Below are positions 1 through 8,866 of a DNA stretch of 64,000 nt, piece by piece. Every line of letters starts with the position of its first letter. Positions within the stretch are counted from its first letter, which is position 1. Origin of the DNA: JAPPHY01 sp965247535 (lineage in GTDB: Bacteria; Chloroflexota; Dehalococcoidia; Lucifugimonadales; UBA2985); assembly GCA_965247535.1 (NCBI GenBank), contig OZ252018.1, forward strand, positions 992,001 through 1,056,000, given 5' to 3'. Under the pieces are notes generated by a model that saw nothing but the letters and a program-made list of their open reading frames with translations, had not been told where the DNA came from and made no database searches. The position numbers and the translations under genes are program-made.

Positions 1-1054
1 TTTCGTGATCGCGGAGCGCTCCGGCAAGCACCTCGCTTCCGCTTGCGCTCCTCTCGTTGACCAGCACTGCGAGTGGAAGGTCCGGGGCAAGTCCTTCGAG
101 TTTCACTGGGTATTCGACCCGGTGGTTGTTGCCGTCAACGGAGTACAGCACGATGCCGTCCTTCAGGAACTGGCTGGCTATGTTCACGGTGGTGGACAGG
201 AGTCCGCCGGGATTGTTCCTCAGGTCGATGATCATTGCCCGTGCGCCGAGCTCCTGGGCCTCCTCGATGATCTCGTTCACCTGCTCGTCGGTGTTTGCAG
301 AGAAGGACGAGATCTGGACGTGAGCGATGCTATCGGGAAGCAGCTCCCACTCCACGCTTGTGAGCTGGATGGTGGCGCGCACGATCTCGACTTCGACGGG
401 ATCCTCCGCGCCCTCGTGCAAAACAAGGAGCAGCACGGACGTACCCTCCGGCCCGCGGATGCGGATTACCGACTCCAGAACGCTCCAGCCCTCCGTGCTC
501 TCTCCGTCGACTTCTAGGATCACGTCGCCCGGCATGATTCCCGCTCGCTCCGCCGGCGTGCCAGGGAGCGGCGCAGTGATGGTAATTCGCTCCTCGTCGA
601 GGCTCACCGTAGCTCCTATGCCTCCGAACTTGCCCTCGCTGTCCTGGGAGTAGAGGGCGAATTCCTCGGGAGTCAGGAAGGTGGTGTACGGGTCGTCAAG
701 GACGTCCAGCATGGCCTCGATGGCCACGAGCGACAGGTGCTCGGGATCCGGCTGGTCCATCGTCGCGGCCTCGGCGTTCATGGCTTCTATGGCGGCACGG
801 CCCATGGCTCCCGCGTCCAGCAATTCCTTTTCCACGAAGCCGGCGGCCAGGACATTCCACACCTCCACGATGGAGCTGTTGTCGGAGGACGCGTCTCCGC
901 CCGACAGCTCCTCCCACACACCCACCACGTCGGCGATGCCGGCCGGCGGCGTGGGCGTGGGCTCCCCCTGCGACGCGCACGCCGGCAGCACCACCGCCAA
1001 GGCCAGCACGGCCACGGCTGCGAGGAGGACGGATCTCAAATGGCTGCTACGCAC
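1..1054 (-). CDS. S41 family C-terminal processing protease, lipoprotein (3' end outside window)
   Basis: This is the N-terminal 351 residues of a secreted serine protease of the S41/CtpA family, which cleaves proteins near their C termini outside the membrane. GTG at 1054 gives a basic, hydrophobic signal peptide ending in a lipobox (LPAC, Cys at about residue 26), so the protein is probably lipid-anchored. A Thr/Pro-rich spacer follows. A PDZ domain (FGGIGATV onward, about 135-215) contains the GDVILEVDG motif. The protease core has IDLRNNPGG at about 290 and SASGSEVLAGAL near 340, whose serine is the expected nucleophile. The catalytic lysine lies beyond base 1. The gene is divergent from nuo. 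No good Shine-Dalgarno is visible before the GTG. Family assignment is firm; the substrate is unknown. Confidence 0.9.
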   Translation of the reverse strand, partial: MRSSHLRSVLLAAVAVLALAVVLPACASQGEPTPTPPAGIADVVGVWEELSGGDASSDNSSIVEVWNVLAAGFVEKELLDAGAMGRAAIEAMNAEAATMDQPDPEHLSLVAIEAMLDVLDDPYTTFLTPEEFALYSQDSEGKFGGIGATVSLDEERITITAPLPGTPAERAGIMPGDVILEVDGESTEGWSVLESVIRIRGPEGTSVLLLVLHEGAEDPVEVEIVRATIQLTSVEWELLPDSIAHVQISSFSANTDEQVNEIIEEAQELGARAMIIDLRNNPGGLLSTTVNIASQFLKDGIVLYSVDGNNHRVEYPVKLEGLAPDLPLAVLVNERSASGSEVLAGALRDHE

Positions 1055-1207
1055 AGGATGTTCTCGAATAGAGTGATACCACAATTCTAGCATACCCAGG
1101 CTGGGGCGCTCCAACCCGCCTAGCTGTTCCGGGTTTCCGGACGGCGTCCGAGTGGAAGCCCGCACTTGTCTTTGTCTCAAACTGCGGGCGATTGTGGTGA
1201 TTTTCAC

Positions 1208-1236
1208 TTGATAACAGGCTTGCCCTGTGCTATATT
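1208..1236 (+). promoter_or_regulatory. Promoter of the nuo operon
   Basis: TTGATA (1208-1213) is followed by a 17-nt spacer and TATATT (1231-1236), with a TGC extended -10. It lies 33 nt before the chosen nuoA start, so the leader should be about 26 nt and carry the nuoA ribosome-binding site. Confidence 0.75.
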
Positions 1237-1268
1237 CCTTCCGATGTTTGACGCGGAGGCAATGGCCT

Positions 1269-1652
1269 GTGCTTGAGGACTATTTCCGCCAGTACGGCCT
1301 CATCGCCGTCTTCACCGTTGTAGCGGTGGTGCTGCCGGGCACGCTGCTCGTGGTATCTTGGCTGTTCTCCTACATTCGCGTTCGTCCCCACAAGCCCACC
1401 GAGACCAAGAGGAGCCCCTACGAGTGCGGCATGGAACTCATAGGAGACCGCTGGCCGCAGTTCAACTTCCGCTACTACATGTTCGCCATTCTGTTCGTAA
1501 TCTTTGACGTTGAGACGATATTCATCTATCCCTGGGCCGTTCACTTCAAACAGCTTGGACTGTTCGCCTTCGTGGAGATGCTGGTCTTTATCCTGATCCT
1601 GGTGGTGGGTTGGGCCTACGCGTGGAGGTACAAGGCTCTGGAGTGGAGGTAG
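1269..1652 (+). CDS. nuoA: NADH-quinone oxidoreductase subunit A
   Basis: Small three-helix membrane subunit of complex I, near the quinone site at the junction with the peripheral arm. At 127 residues it is normal length. The family signature is present: KRSPYECGMELIGDRWPQFNFR, here split as SPYECG and the RYYMFAILFVIFDVE helix. The GTG start at 1269 is preferred over an upstream ATG at 1227 because that ATG overlaps the promoter -10 box, while GTG 1269 has GGAGG at 1255-1259 at ideal spacing. First gene of the nuo operon, 3 nt before nuoB. Confidence 0.95.
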   Translation: MLEDYFRQYGLIAVFTVVAVVLPGTLLVVSWLFSYIRVRPHKPTETKRSPYECGMELIGDRWPQFNFRYYMFAILFVIFDVETIFIYPWAVHFKQLGLFAFVEMLVFILILVVGWAYAWRYKALEWR

Positions 1653-1655
1653 CAC

Positions 1656-2303
1656 ATGTCGCTTGATATGCAGCCTGGGAGCGCTTCCGGGGCGCAGGTG
1701 CCCGGAGTGACCGTGCCCCTGTACGCAACCACCTGGGATATTGACCGCGAGGAGGGAGTGGTCATCAACGACATGAAGGCCACGCACCTCGAGCCGTTCG
1801 CCCGCGACTCCATCCAGGTTGATCCGGAATTCGAGCGGAACGTGGTCGTCACCACCGTGGACGCCCTCCTGAACTGGAGCCGCAAGTCGTCCGTGTTTCC
1901 GATGACGTTCGGGCTTGCGTGCTGCGCCTTCGAGATGATCGCGAGCGCGATGTCCAGGTTCGACATCTCGCGCTTCGGCATGGAGGCCATGCGCGCCTCG
2001 CCCAGGCAGGCCGACCTGATGATTGTGGCAGGCACGGTGACGTGGAAGATGGCGCCGGCCATCCGTCGACTCTACGACCAGATGCCGGAGCCCAAGTGGG
2101 TGATCTCCATGGGCGTCTGCGCCACCAGCGGCGGTCCGTACTACCAGGGTTACAGCGTTGTGCCTGGTGTCAACCGCATCGTGCCGGTGGACGTCTACGT
2201 CCCGGGCTGCCCGCCGAGGCCGGACGCTCTCCTGTACGGCATCATGCAGCTCCACGAGAAGATTAAGAAGTACAGCCTGTTCGGCAATGCCGCGGGTGCG
2301 TAG
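1656..2303 (+). CDS. nuoB: NADH-quinone oxidoreductase subunit B
   Basis: Peripheral-arm subunit that holds the terminal N2 [4Fe-4S] cluster, which hands electrons to quinone. The four expected ligands are visible: the Cys89-Cys90 pair in GLACCAFEM, Cys155 in GVCATSGG and Cys185 in PGCPPRP. The 215-residue protein has an N-terminal extension of roughly 50 residues before the conserved core, which starts around VVTTVDALLNW. nuoC starts directly after its stop codon, suggesting translational coupling. Confidence 0.97.
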   Translation: MSLDMQPGSASGAQVPGVTVPLYATTWDIDREEGVVINDMKATHLEPFARDSIQVDPEFERNVVVTTVDALLNWSRKSSVFPMTFGLACCAFEMIASAMSRFDISRFGMEAMRASPRQADLMIVAGTVTWKMAPAIRRLYDQMPEPKWVISMGVCATSGGPYYQGYSVVPGVNRIVPVDVYVPGCPPRPDALLYGIMQLHEKIKKYSLFGNAAGA

Positions 2304-2756
2304 ATGACAGTGACCCTGAGCGCAGACCTGCTTGCGAGCCGCCTGGCTGACTCCGTCCCGGGCGCGGTGGAGGAGTCCAACGAGCGGGACGTCTGGGTCA
2401 GGGCCGAGTCCGTGGCGGATGTGTGCAGCTTCCTGAAGGACGACCCGGACCTCAAGTTCGACTACTTGATCTCCGTCTCCGCCGTTGACTACATTGAGCA
2501 CTTCGAGGTGGTGTACCACCTGGTGTCGACTGCCCACAACCACGGCGCGGTGGTGAAGGCCAGGTGCTGGGGCAGGGAGGATCCGAACGTGCCCTCGGTG
2601 ACGGGCCTGTGGCAGGGCGCGGACTTCCAGGAACGGGAGGTCTACGATCTGATGGGCGTCCGCTTTACGGGCCACATAAACCTCAAGCGATTGATGCTGT
2701 GGGAGGGCTATCCCGGCCATCCCCAGCGCAAGGACTATCTGGAGGCTCCCAGGTAG
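2304..2756 (+). CDS. nuoC: NADH-quinone oxidoreductase subunit C
   Basis: The 30-kDa-type peripheral subunit of complex I, which packs against NuoD. At 150 residues it is compact. The C-terminal signature is clear: ADFQEREVYDLMGVRFTGH, then LMLWEGYPGHPQRKDY at about 130-145. NuoC is a separate gene here, not fused to NuoD as in enterobacteria. ATG follows the nuoB TAG without a gap. Confidence 0.95.
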   Translation: MTVTLSADLLASRLADSVPGAVEESNERDVWVRAESVADVCSFLKDDPDLKFDYLISVSAVDYIEHFEVVYHLVSTAHNHGAVVKARCWGREDPNVPSVTGLWQGADFQEREVYDLMGVRFTGHINLKRLMLWEGYPGHPQRKDYLEAPR

Positions 2757-2793
2757 CATCCCCGGAGCTACATTCCCGGAGCAGAAGCGACAG

Positions 2794-3897
2794 ATGACGA
2801 TTCGCACCGAGCCGGTAACCCTTAATCTGGGGCCACAGCACCCCAGCACTCACGGCGTTTTTCGAATGCGCATAACATTCGACGGTGAGATCATCTTGGA
2901 CGTGGAGCCCGTAGTCGGCTACCTGCACCGGGGCTCGGAGAAGCTGGCCGAGGAGCGTACCTACGCCCAGGTGGTCACCCTGACCGACCGCCTGGACTAC
3001 GTTGCCTCCATGTCCAACAACCTGGCCTACGTGCTGGCTGTGGAGAAGCTGTCCGGCATACGCCCGCCTGAACGTGCCATGTACCTCCGAGTCATCGCCG
3101 CGGAGCTTCAGCGCATTGCGAGCCACCTGGTGGCCACGGGGTTCTTCCTGAACGACCTGGGCGCTCTGGCAACGCCTCTCATGTACTGCTTCCGGGAGCG
3201 GGAGAAGATACTCGATATGTTCGAGATGCTCTGCGGCGCACGCATTACGCTGAGCTACATGCGAGTTGGCGGCGTGTTCCAGGACGCGCCGGCGGAGTTC
3301 TGGACCGCCATTCGTGACTTCCAGGTCTACATGCCCGAGTACATCGACGAGTACGAGAAGCTGCTCACAGGCAACGAGATACTCCTGTCCCGCACCAAGA
3401 ACATCGGTGTGCTGACCGGCGAGACGGCCATCAACTGCTCCGCCAGCGGCCCCGTGCTCCGCTCCGCCGGCGTGAACTGGGACCTGCGCAAGGCGGACCC
3501 CTACGACATTTACGACCGGCTGGAGTTCGACATTCCGGTTGGCACTTTCGGTGACAACTACGACCGCTACCTGCTTCGTATCGCGGAGATGAGGCAATCG
3601 CTGCGCATCATCCAGCAGTGCGTGGACCAGATACCGGACGGCCCCGTTCGCGAGAGGATTCCCAATCTGGTGCGGCCTCCCGTTGGCGACGCCTACGCCC
3701 ACGTGGAATCGCCCAAAGGCGAGCTGGGCTTCTACCTGGTGAGCGACGGAAGCATCGCTCCTTACAGGTGCAAGATTCGGTCGCCGTCGCTCATCAACCT
3801 GACCGTGCTGCGGGACATCCTCATTGGCTGGAAGCTGGCCGACATGATCGTCACGTTCGGCAGCATCGACATCAACATGGGTGAGGTGGACCGGTAG
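2794..3897 (+). CDS. nuoD: NADH-quinone oxidoreductase subunit D
   Basis: The 49-kDa subunit, which forms the quinone-reaction chamber with NuoB. It shows the typical N-terminal NLGPQHPSTHGVFR with the quinone-site His, followed by GYLHRGSEKLAE, TGETAINCSASGP, and a C terminus ending GSIDINMGEVDR. At 367 residues it is close to the bacterial norm. It sits 37 nt after nuoC with a GGAG upstream and 2 nt before nuoH. Confidence 0.97.
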   Translation: MTIRTEPVTLNLGPQHPSTHGVFRMRITFDGEIILDVEPVVGYLHRGSEKLAEERTYAQVVTLTDRLDYVASMSNNLAYVLAVEKLSGIRPPERAMYLRVIAAELQRIASHLVATGFFLNDLGALATPLMYCFREREKILDMFEMLCGARITLSYMRVGGVFQDAPAEFWTAIRDFQVYMPEYIDEYEKLLTGNEILLSRTKNIGVLTGETAINCSASGPVLRSAGVNWDLRKADPYDIYDRLEFDIPVGTFGDNYDRYLLRIAEMRQSLRIIQQCVDQIPDGPVRERIPNLVRPPVGDAYAHVESPKGELGFYLVSDGSIAPYRCKIRSPSLINLTVLRDILIGWKLADMIVTFGSIDINMGEVDR

Positions 3898-3899
3898 AT

Positions 3900-5117
3900 A
3901 TGGGAGGCTACACCCCATTCAGAGAGGCTAACGCCTTCTTCGGCAACCTCTACGACTTCTTCGCGGGGTTGAACGTCTTTGGCGTGTCACTGATTCCGCA
4001 GTGGCTCGCGTACTGCATCGCGGGCTTCCTGATAATATTCATCGTGATAAACATAGTGGTTCTTGTGACCACCTTGGGCACCTGGGTGGAGCGCCGGGTC
4101 ATTGGGCGGTTCCAGTCGAGGCTCGGCCCCAACCGGTGGGGCCCGTTTGGTCTATTCACTCCCATTGCGGACGCGCTGAAGCTGCTCACCAAGGAGGACA
4201 CCAGGCCGGAGGGCGTGGACGGCTGGGTGTTCAACCTCGCGCCCCTCGTCTTCATACTGGGTCCTCTCCTGGTCTTCGCCGTCATACCGTTCGGCGAGAA
4301 CACCTACATTGCCAACCTCAACATCGGCATTCTCTACATTATCGCCGTGACCACCGTGCCAACGATCGCCATGTTCATGGCCGGCTGGGGCTCTGGCAAC
4401 CGGTACTCGCTGTTTGGCGCCATGCGCGGCGTCGCGCAGCTGGTCAGCTACGAGGTGCCGCTGGTGCTATCGATCGTCGGCGTGCTGCTGCTGGCCGGCT
4501 CGCTTTCGCTCGTGGACATTGTCGATAGCCAGCGAGTGCCCTTCATACTGATCCAGCCGCTGGGGTTCTTCATCTTCATGGTGGCGATTTCGGCGGAGAT
4601 GAACCGCTCGCCGTTCGACATCGTGGAGGCGGACTCGGAGCTGGTGGCAGGATTCCACACGGAGTACAGCGGCATGAAGTGGGGCACGTTCCAGCTGGCG
4701 GAATTCATCGCCCCATTCGGTGCTGCGTCCATCGTAACCACGCTGTTCCTCAAGGGCTGGGATGGACCGATACTGCCCTCGGAACTGTGGTTCTTCATCA
4801 AGGTGTGGGCCGTATGGTTCGTGCTGCTCTGGGTCAGGGCCACGCTGCCAAGGCTGCGAGTGGATCAGATAATGGCGCTGGCGTGGAAGTTCCTGTTCCC
4901 TCTGGGGCTCATCAACCTGTTCATTACGGCTGGTCAGCTGCTGATCTGGGAAGAGCCCACCATCGCTCAGCTGTGGCTGATGGGAGGCATCAACTGGGTG
5001 GTCGCTCTGGCGTGCCTGGTTGCGTCCTCGCACCTGATTTCAGACAAGCTCAGCACTCGAGCGCCGCTGGCTCCGGTGCCTGGAAGATCTAGCGGTCGAG
5101 CGCAGGAGGCCAGATGA
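3900..5117 (+). CDS. nuoH: NADH-quinone oxidoreductase subunit H
   Basis: Membrane subunit that links the peripheral arm to the antiporter-like arm and contributes to the quinone tunnel. It has about eight hydrophobic helices, the TWVERRVIGRFQSRLGPNR loop, EMNRSPFDIVEADSELVAG, and ALPRLRVDQ-type sequence (RATLPRLRVDQIM). At 405 residues it is longer than many homologues owing to N- and C-terminal tails; the C-terminal Ala/Pro/Arg-rich tail after residue 380 looks disordered. nuoI begins one base after its stop. Confidence 0.97.
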   Translation: MGGYTPFREANAFFGNLYDFFAGLNVFGVSLIPQWLAYCIAGFLIIFIVINIVVLVTTLGTWVERRVIGRFQSRLGPNRWGPFGLFTPIADALKLLTKEDTRPEGVDGWVFNLAPLVFILGPLLVFAVIPFGENTYIANLNIGILYIIAVTTVPTIAMFMAGWGSGNRYSLFGAMRGVAQLVSYEVPLVLSIVGVLLLAGSLSLVDIVDSQRVPFILIQPLGFFIFMVAISAEMNRSPFDIVEADSELVAGFHTEYSGMKWGTFQLAEFIAPFGAASIVTTLFLKGWDGPILPSELWFFIKVWAVWFVLLWVRATLPRLRVDQIMALAWKFLFPLGLINLFITAGQLLIWEEPTIAQLWLMGGINWVVALACLVASSHLISDKLSTRAPLAPVPGRSSGRAQEAR

Positions 5118-5118
5118 C

Positions 5119-5619
5119 ATGTATGGTCTAGGAATCGCAAAGGGACTCATGGTCACGATGACCAACCTGTTCAGAAAGCCGTTCACGGTCCAGTACCCGG
5201 AGGAGGCGGTGCCGCAGTCGCCCCGCTTCCGGGGCGAGGAGTTCGTGTGGTACGAGGAGAGGTGCACGGGTTGCGCAAGCTGCGCCAAGTACTGCCCGCT
5301 AGGCATCATACGGATCGAGACGCATCCGGGCGGCACCGACGTGCAGGAGGGCGAGTCCTACGCCATTGACGTATTCGACATCGACATCGGGCGGTGCATG
5401 TTCTGCGGCCTGTGCGTGGAAGCCTGCCCCTACGACGCGCTGTTCATGGGCAGCGGCTTCGAGCGTGGGCAGTACCGCCGCGACGATCTGATCATCACGG
5501 TGGACGAACTTCGAAGTGCCGAAAAGCGACCCAGCACCTGGTTCCGGCCCCAGCTGGAAGAGCGCGACTACCGCCCTCAGGGCGGGGAGCCCCTCTCATG
5601 GGAAGAGGTTGGCCGCTAG
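5119..5619 (+). CDS. nuoI: NADH-quinone oxidoreductase subunit I (2 x [4Fe-4S])
   Basis: Ferredoxin-like subunit carrying clusters N6a and N6b in the peripheral arm. Two complete ligand sets are present: CTGCASCAKYCPLG at about 50-63 and CMFCGLCVEACPYDA at about 94-108. At 166 residues the length is normal. With NuoEFG absent from this locus, NuoI is the outermost recognisable electron-entry subunit encoded here. Tightly packed between nuoH and nuoJ. Confidence 0.97.
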   Translation: MYGLGIAKGLMVTMTNLFRKPFTVQYPEEAVPQSPRFRGEEFVWYEERCTGCASCAKYCPLGIIRIETHPGGTDVQEGESYAIDVFDIDIGRCMFCGLCVEACPYDALFMGSGFERGQYRRDDLIITVDELRSAEKRPSTWFRPQLEERDYRPQGGEPLSWEEVGR

Positions 5620-6186
5620 ATGTTTCCCCTGGACATTGCCTTCTGGGGCTTGGCCGCGGTGGGGACAATCTCCGCGCTGGCCGTGGTATCTGAGAGGGAC
5701 ATCTTCAGGGCGGCCCTGTTCCTGGTCGTCTCCTTTCTGGTGGTTGCAGGGCTGTTCGTCCTGCTCAACGCCGAGTTCCTTGCCGTGGTGCAGGTGCTGG
5801 TGTACGTGGGCGCCATTTCGGTCCTCATCATCTTCGCCATAATGCTCACGCGGAATTCGCAGGATGGCAATCCGTCCAACCGGTTTCAGTTACCGGCGCT
5901 GCTGCTATCGGGGCTGGTCTTCGCGGCCATTGCCTTTGCCGTTGTGGTCACCGACTGGAACGAGTGGGGCGGCCTGGGCTTCGCAGTAGCGCCAGGCGAG
6001 TCTGCCGCGGTCGATCCCAGCCACACGGAAGAGGGCATCCGGGACGTCTTCGGCGACACCACGCAGGTCATCGCCCGGCTTCTCCTTCAGGACTTCGTAC
6101 TGCCCATGGAGGCGGCCTCCGTCGTGCTGCTGGCGGCGGTGATAGGCGCGCTTGCTCTGGTGCGGGAGAGGGAGGGTGAGTCCTGA
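5620..6186 (+). CDS. nuoJ: NADH-quinone oxidoreductase subunit J
   Basis: Membrane subunit with five predicted helices. The conserved stretch FLVVSFLVVAGLFVLLNAEF and the VQVLVYVGAISVLIIFAIML helix, typical of NuoJ, are both seen. At 188 residues the length is normal. Its TGA (6184-6186) overlaps the proposed CTG start of nuoK, a coupling geometry like the familiar ATGA but with CTG. Confidence 0.95.
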   Translation: MFPLDIAFWGLAAVGTISALAVVSERDIFRAALFLVVSFLVVAGLFVLLNAEFLAVVQVLVYVGAISVLIIFAIMLTRNSQDGNPSNRFQLPALLLSGLVFAAIAFAVVVTDWNEWGGLGFAVAPGESAAVDPSHTEEGIRDVFGDTTQVIARLLLQDFVLPMEAASVVLLAAVIGALALVREREGES

Positions 6187-6581
6187 GCCTGGAGAACTTC
6201 CTTCTGGTATCGGCCGTCATCTTCAGCATTGGGCTGTACGGGGCGCTCTCAAAGAAGAACGTGATTGCGGTCCTCATGTCTATTGAGCTGATGTTCAACG
6301 CGGTGAACATTGCGCTGCTGGCGTTCAGCCGGTACGTGGTGCCGCAGAGGATAGCGGTCGACCCGGCCGGCACGGAGGCCGAGGTGGCGAACGCTATGAT
6401 GACGGAGGGAGTGGCGCTCGGCGAGACGGTGCTGAGCAGCCTGCTAACCGGCCACATATTCGCTGTGTTCATCATTACCATAGCCGCCGCGGAGGTGGCG
6501 CTAGGTCTGGGTATCGTTATCGCCATGTACCGCAACCGCTCCACGGTTGACGTTACGCAGGCAAATATGATGAGTGGTTAG
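6183..6581 (+). CDS. nuoK: NADH-quinone oxidoreductase subunit K, apparent CTG start
   Basis: Small three-helix membrane subunit. The first ATG in frame (6261) would remove the whole first transmembrane helix (ENFLLVSAVIFSIGLYGAL), which every NuoK has. The frame is closed by TGA at 6177-6179, so translation must start between 6180 and 6260. CTG at 6183 lies 6 nt after a GGAGGG (6171-6176) and overlaps the nuoJ stop as CTGA. The protein would be 132 residues, longer than the usual 100, because of a polar insert of about 30 residues between helices 2 and 3 (after VVPQRIAVD). Conserved helix features (IELMFNAVNIALLAF, IAAAEVALGLGI) are intact. Confidence 0.85.
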   Translation: MSLENFLLVSAVIFSIGLYGALSKKNVIAVLMSIELMFNAVNIALLAFSRYVVPQRIAVDPAGTEAEVANAMMTEGVALGETVLSSLLTGHIFAVFIITIAAAEVALGLGIVIAMYRNRSTVDVTQANMMSG

Positions 6582-6587
6582 TACGCA

Positions 6588-6782
6588 ATGTGGGTTGATT
6601 TCAAGAAGGCGCCAAACCTGATGATCGCGGAGATGTGGAAGGAGCTCCTGGAGGGAGAGGGTCTGCCCGCGCAGATTCTGCCCGAGGGCGACATCCTCTC
6701 CTGGGGCGAGCGAGTTCCCTACCGGGTCATGGTGCCGCGGGGCAGGGAACACGTGGCAGAGGAGATTCTGCGCAAGCTCTAG
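6588..6782 (+). CDS. Small DUF2007-like protein inside the nuo operon
   Basis: A 64-residue soluble protein between nuoK and nuoL. The pattern, with a helix beginning APNLMIAEMWKELLEGEG, then LPAQILPEG and a final strand-helix RVMVPRGREHVAEEILRKL, resembles the DUF2007 putative signal-transducing fold, whose biochemical role is not established. It starts 6 nt after the nuoK stop and is transcribed with the operon. It has no cysteines or membrane helix, so it is not an ordinary complex I subunit. Family assignment is by pattern only. Confidence 0.65.
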   Translation: MWVDFKKAPNLMIAEMWKELLEGEGLPAQILPEGDILSWGERVPYRVMVPRGREHVAEEILRKL

Positions 6783-6840
6783 GGCGCGGTTCTCGTGGAG
6801 TGACGTCTGATAATGATCAAGGGAGCGGCATAGCAGCATC

Positions 6841-8844
6841 ATGACCGAAGGAGCAGCATGGGCCATCCTCTTTCTTCCTTTGGCCTCATTCCTTGTCATC
6901 GCGCTCGTGATCAGGCCGTTCCTGAATGGGTACGCGAGACTGAGCGGCTACGTGACGATCCTGGCGATCGGCGCCGCGTTCGTGCTCTCCCTCGTGGCCC
7001 TGGCCGAGGTCGCAAGCGGCGAGGGCGAGATCGGGTGGGCGGCTCACTCCTGGATTGTAGTCGGCAACCTGGACATAAGCCTCGGCATCCTCATGGACCC
7101 GCTCACTGCCATCATGCTGGTTGTTGTCAGCGGCGTCAGCCTTGCCGTGCAGATCTACTCGCAGGGCTATATGCGAGGCGACGCGGGGTACTCCCGTTAC
7201 TTCGCCTTCATGTCCCTGTTCACGGCGTCAATGCTGGGGCTGGTCCTGTCCCGCAACATCATTCAAGTGTATGTGTTTTGGGAGCTCGTGGGTCTCTCTT
7301 CCTACCTGCTCATCGGCTTCTGGCACGACAGGCCGTCCGCCGCTGCAGCGGCAAAGAAGGCCTTCCTGGTCACAAGACTGGGAGACGTGGGCTTCATGCT
7401 AGCCATTCTGTACCTGTTCTTCAACCGGGAGGCGTTCCTGAGCCAGGGCCTCAACCCGTTCGAGATCGGGCACATCAACCTGCTGGCACAGGGCGGGGAA
7501 CTCGCGGGTGCGCAGATAGTTGCCATGGGCAGCGGTGTAGCGACGTGGGTGGCGCTCGGCATATTCGCGGGCGCGGTGGGCAAGTCGGCGCAGTTCCCGC
7601 TGCATGTGTGGCTGCCGGACGCGATGGAAGGCCCGACGCCGGTCAGCGCGCTCATCCACGCGGCCACCATGGTAGTTGCGGGCGTGTTCCTGGTGGCGCG
7701 TTTCTTCCCGCTGTTCGAGGCCTCCACCACGGCGATGGGAGTTGTGGCGGCGATAGGAGCATTCACGGCGTTCTTCGCGGCCACGATGGGCCTGGTTATG
7801 TTCGACATCAAGCGCGTCCTTGCGTACTCCACCGTGAGCCAGTTGGGGTACATGATGCTGGCGTTGGGCGTTGGCGCATACGAGGCGGCGATCTTCCACT
7901 TGTTCAACCATGCCTTCTTCAAGGCGCTCCTGTTCCTTGGCTCCGGTAGCGTGAATCACGCTACCGGAACGTTCGACATGCGGTACATGGGCGGGCTGAG
8001 AAGGCACATGCCCTGGACGTATGTGACATTCCTGATTGCCGCGCTGAGTATCTGCGGTATCTTCCCGCTGGCGGGCTTCTGGAGTAAGGACGAGATTCTG
8101 GTCGCCGCGTGGAACTTGGGCGGCGCACAGGGCCAGATTGTGTTCTACTTGGCGCTGGTGACCGCGTTCATGACCGCATTCTACATTTTCCGGGCGCTCT
8201 TCATGACGTTCCACGGCGAATTCCAGGGCGGTGTCGAGACGGAGCAGGGCGGCGACAACGGCGGAGGTCATGGCGTACACCTTGCGGAGTCGCCGATGGT
8301 GATGGTGGCCCCCATGGCCGTGCTGGCTGTCCTGTCCATCGTGTCCGGCTTCGTGGCCAACCCTCTGAACTCGCTGTGGGGCTTGGGAGTGATTCCGGCG
8401 CACTGGTTCGTCGATTTCCTGGACCACGTGGAGCTGGTATCCCTGCACGCTGCGAAGTTCAACCTGCTGGTGGCCGCTCTGGGGACCGCGGTGGCGCTCG
8501 CAGGCATCGGTCTGGCGTACCTGATGTACTACCGCCGCAGCGTTGACCCGGACGACGTCGCCGCGGGCATGGGGCCGGGGTACACCGCCGCGGTACACAA
8601 GTACTACTTCGACAATCTCTACGAGGACGTGGTCACTCGCGGGCTCTTCTATCGAGGGCTGGCGCTGGCAACGGACTGGATCGACCGGAACATCGTGGAC
8701 ATGGCCGGTACGGTCGTCGCCTGGGTGGGCAGGAACCTGGGCCGAGCTATCGGCAAGCTGGAGACGGGGCAGGTGCAGGCCTACGGCGCGGCAATATCCG
8801 CGGGCCTCGTCCTTATCGTTGTGGCGTTTGTGGTGTGGAGTTGA
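6841..8844 (+). CDS. nuoL: NADH-quinone oxidoreductase subunit L
   Basis: Distal antiporter-like proton-pumping subunit with the long lateral helix. It has about 15-16 hydrophobic helices over 667 residues. Seen motifs are the FWELVGLSSYLLIGFW helix with the key Glu, QFPLHVWLPDAMEGPTPVSA, LIHAATMVVAGVFL, and FNHAFFKALLFLGSG with the channel Lys. The C-terminal part has the lateral helix and the last TM (SAGLVLIVVAFVVW). It follows the DUF2007-like gene after 58 nt. Confidence 0.97.
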   Translation: MTEGAAWAILFLPLASFLVIALVIRPFLNGYARLSGYVTILAIGAAFVLSLVALAEVASGEGEIGWAAHSWIVVGNLDISLGILMDPLTAIMLVVVSGVSLAVQIYSQGYMRGDAGYSRYFAFMSLFTASMLGLVLSRNIIQVYVFWELVGLSSYLLIGFWHDRPSAAAAAKKAFLVTRLGDVGFMLAILYLFFNREAFLSQGLNPFEIGHINLLAQGGELAGAQIVAMGSGVATWVALGIFAGAVGKSAQFPLHVWLPDAMEGPTPVSALIHAATMVVAGVFLVARFFPLFEASTTAMGVVAAIGAFTAFFAATMGLVMFDIKRVLAYSTVSQLGYMMLALGVGAYEAAIFHLFNHAFFKALLFLGSGSVNHATGTFDMRYMGGLRRHMPWTYVTFLIAALSICGIFPLAGFWSKDEILVAAWNLGGAQGQIVFYLALVTAFMTAFYIFRALFMTFHGEFQGGVETEQGGDNGGGHGVHLAESPMVMVAPMAVLAVLSIVSGFVANPLNSLWGLGVIPAHWFVDFLDHVELVSLHAAKFNLLVAALGTAVALAGIGLAYLMYYRRSVDPDDVAAGMGPGYTAAVHKYYFDNLYEDVVTRGLFYRGLALATDWIDRNIVDMAGTVVAWVGRNLGRAIGKLETGQVQAYGAAISAGLVLIVVAFVVWS

Positions 8845-8866
8845 GAACGGTACAGAGGGTAGCTGA

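Noticed and set aside
1230..2849. Minus-strand open frame of 539 codons opposite nuoA-D
   Set aside because: It is antisense to genes with clear family signatures. Its His/Arg/Gly-rich translation resembles no protein and reflects high GC.
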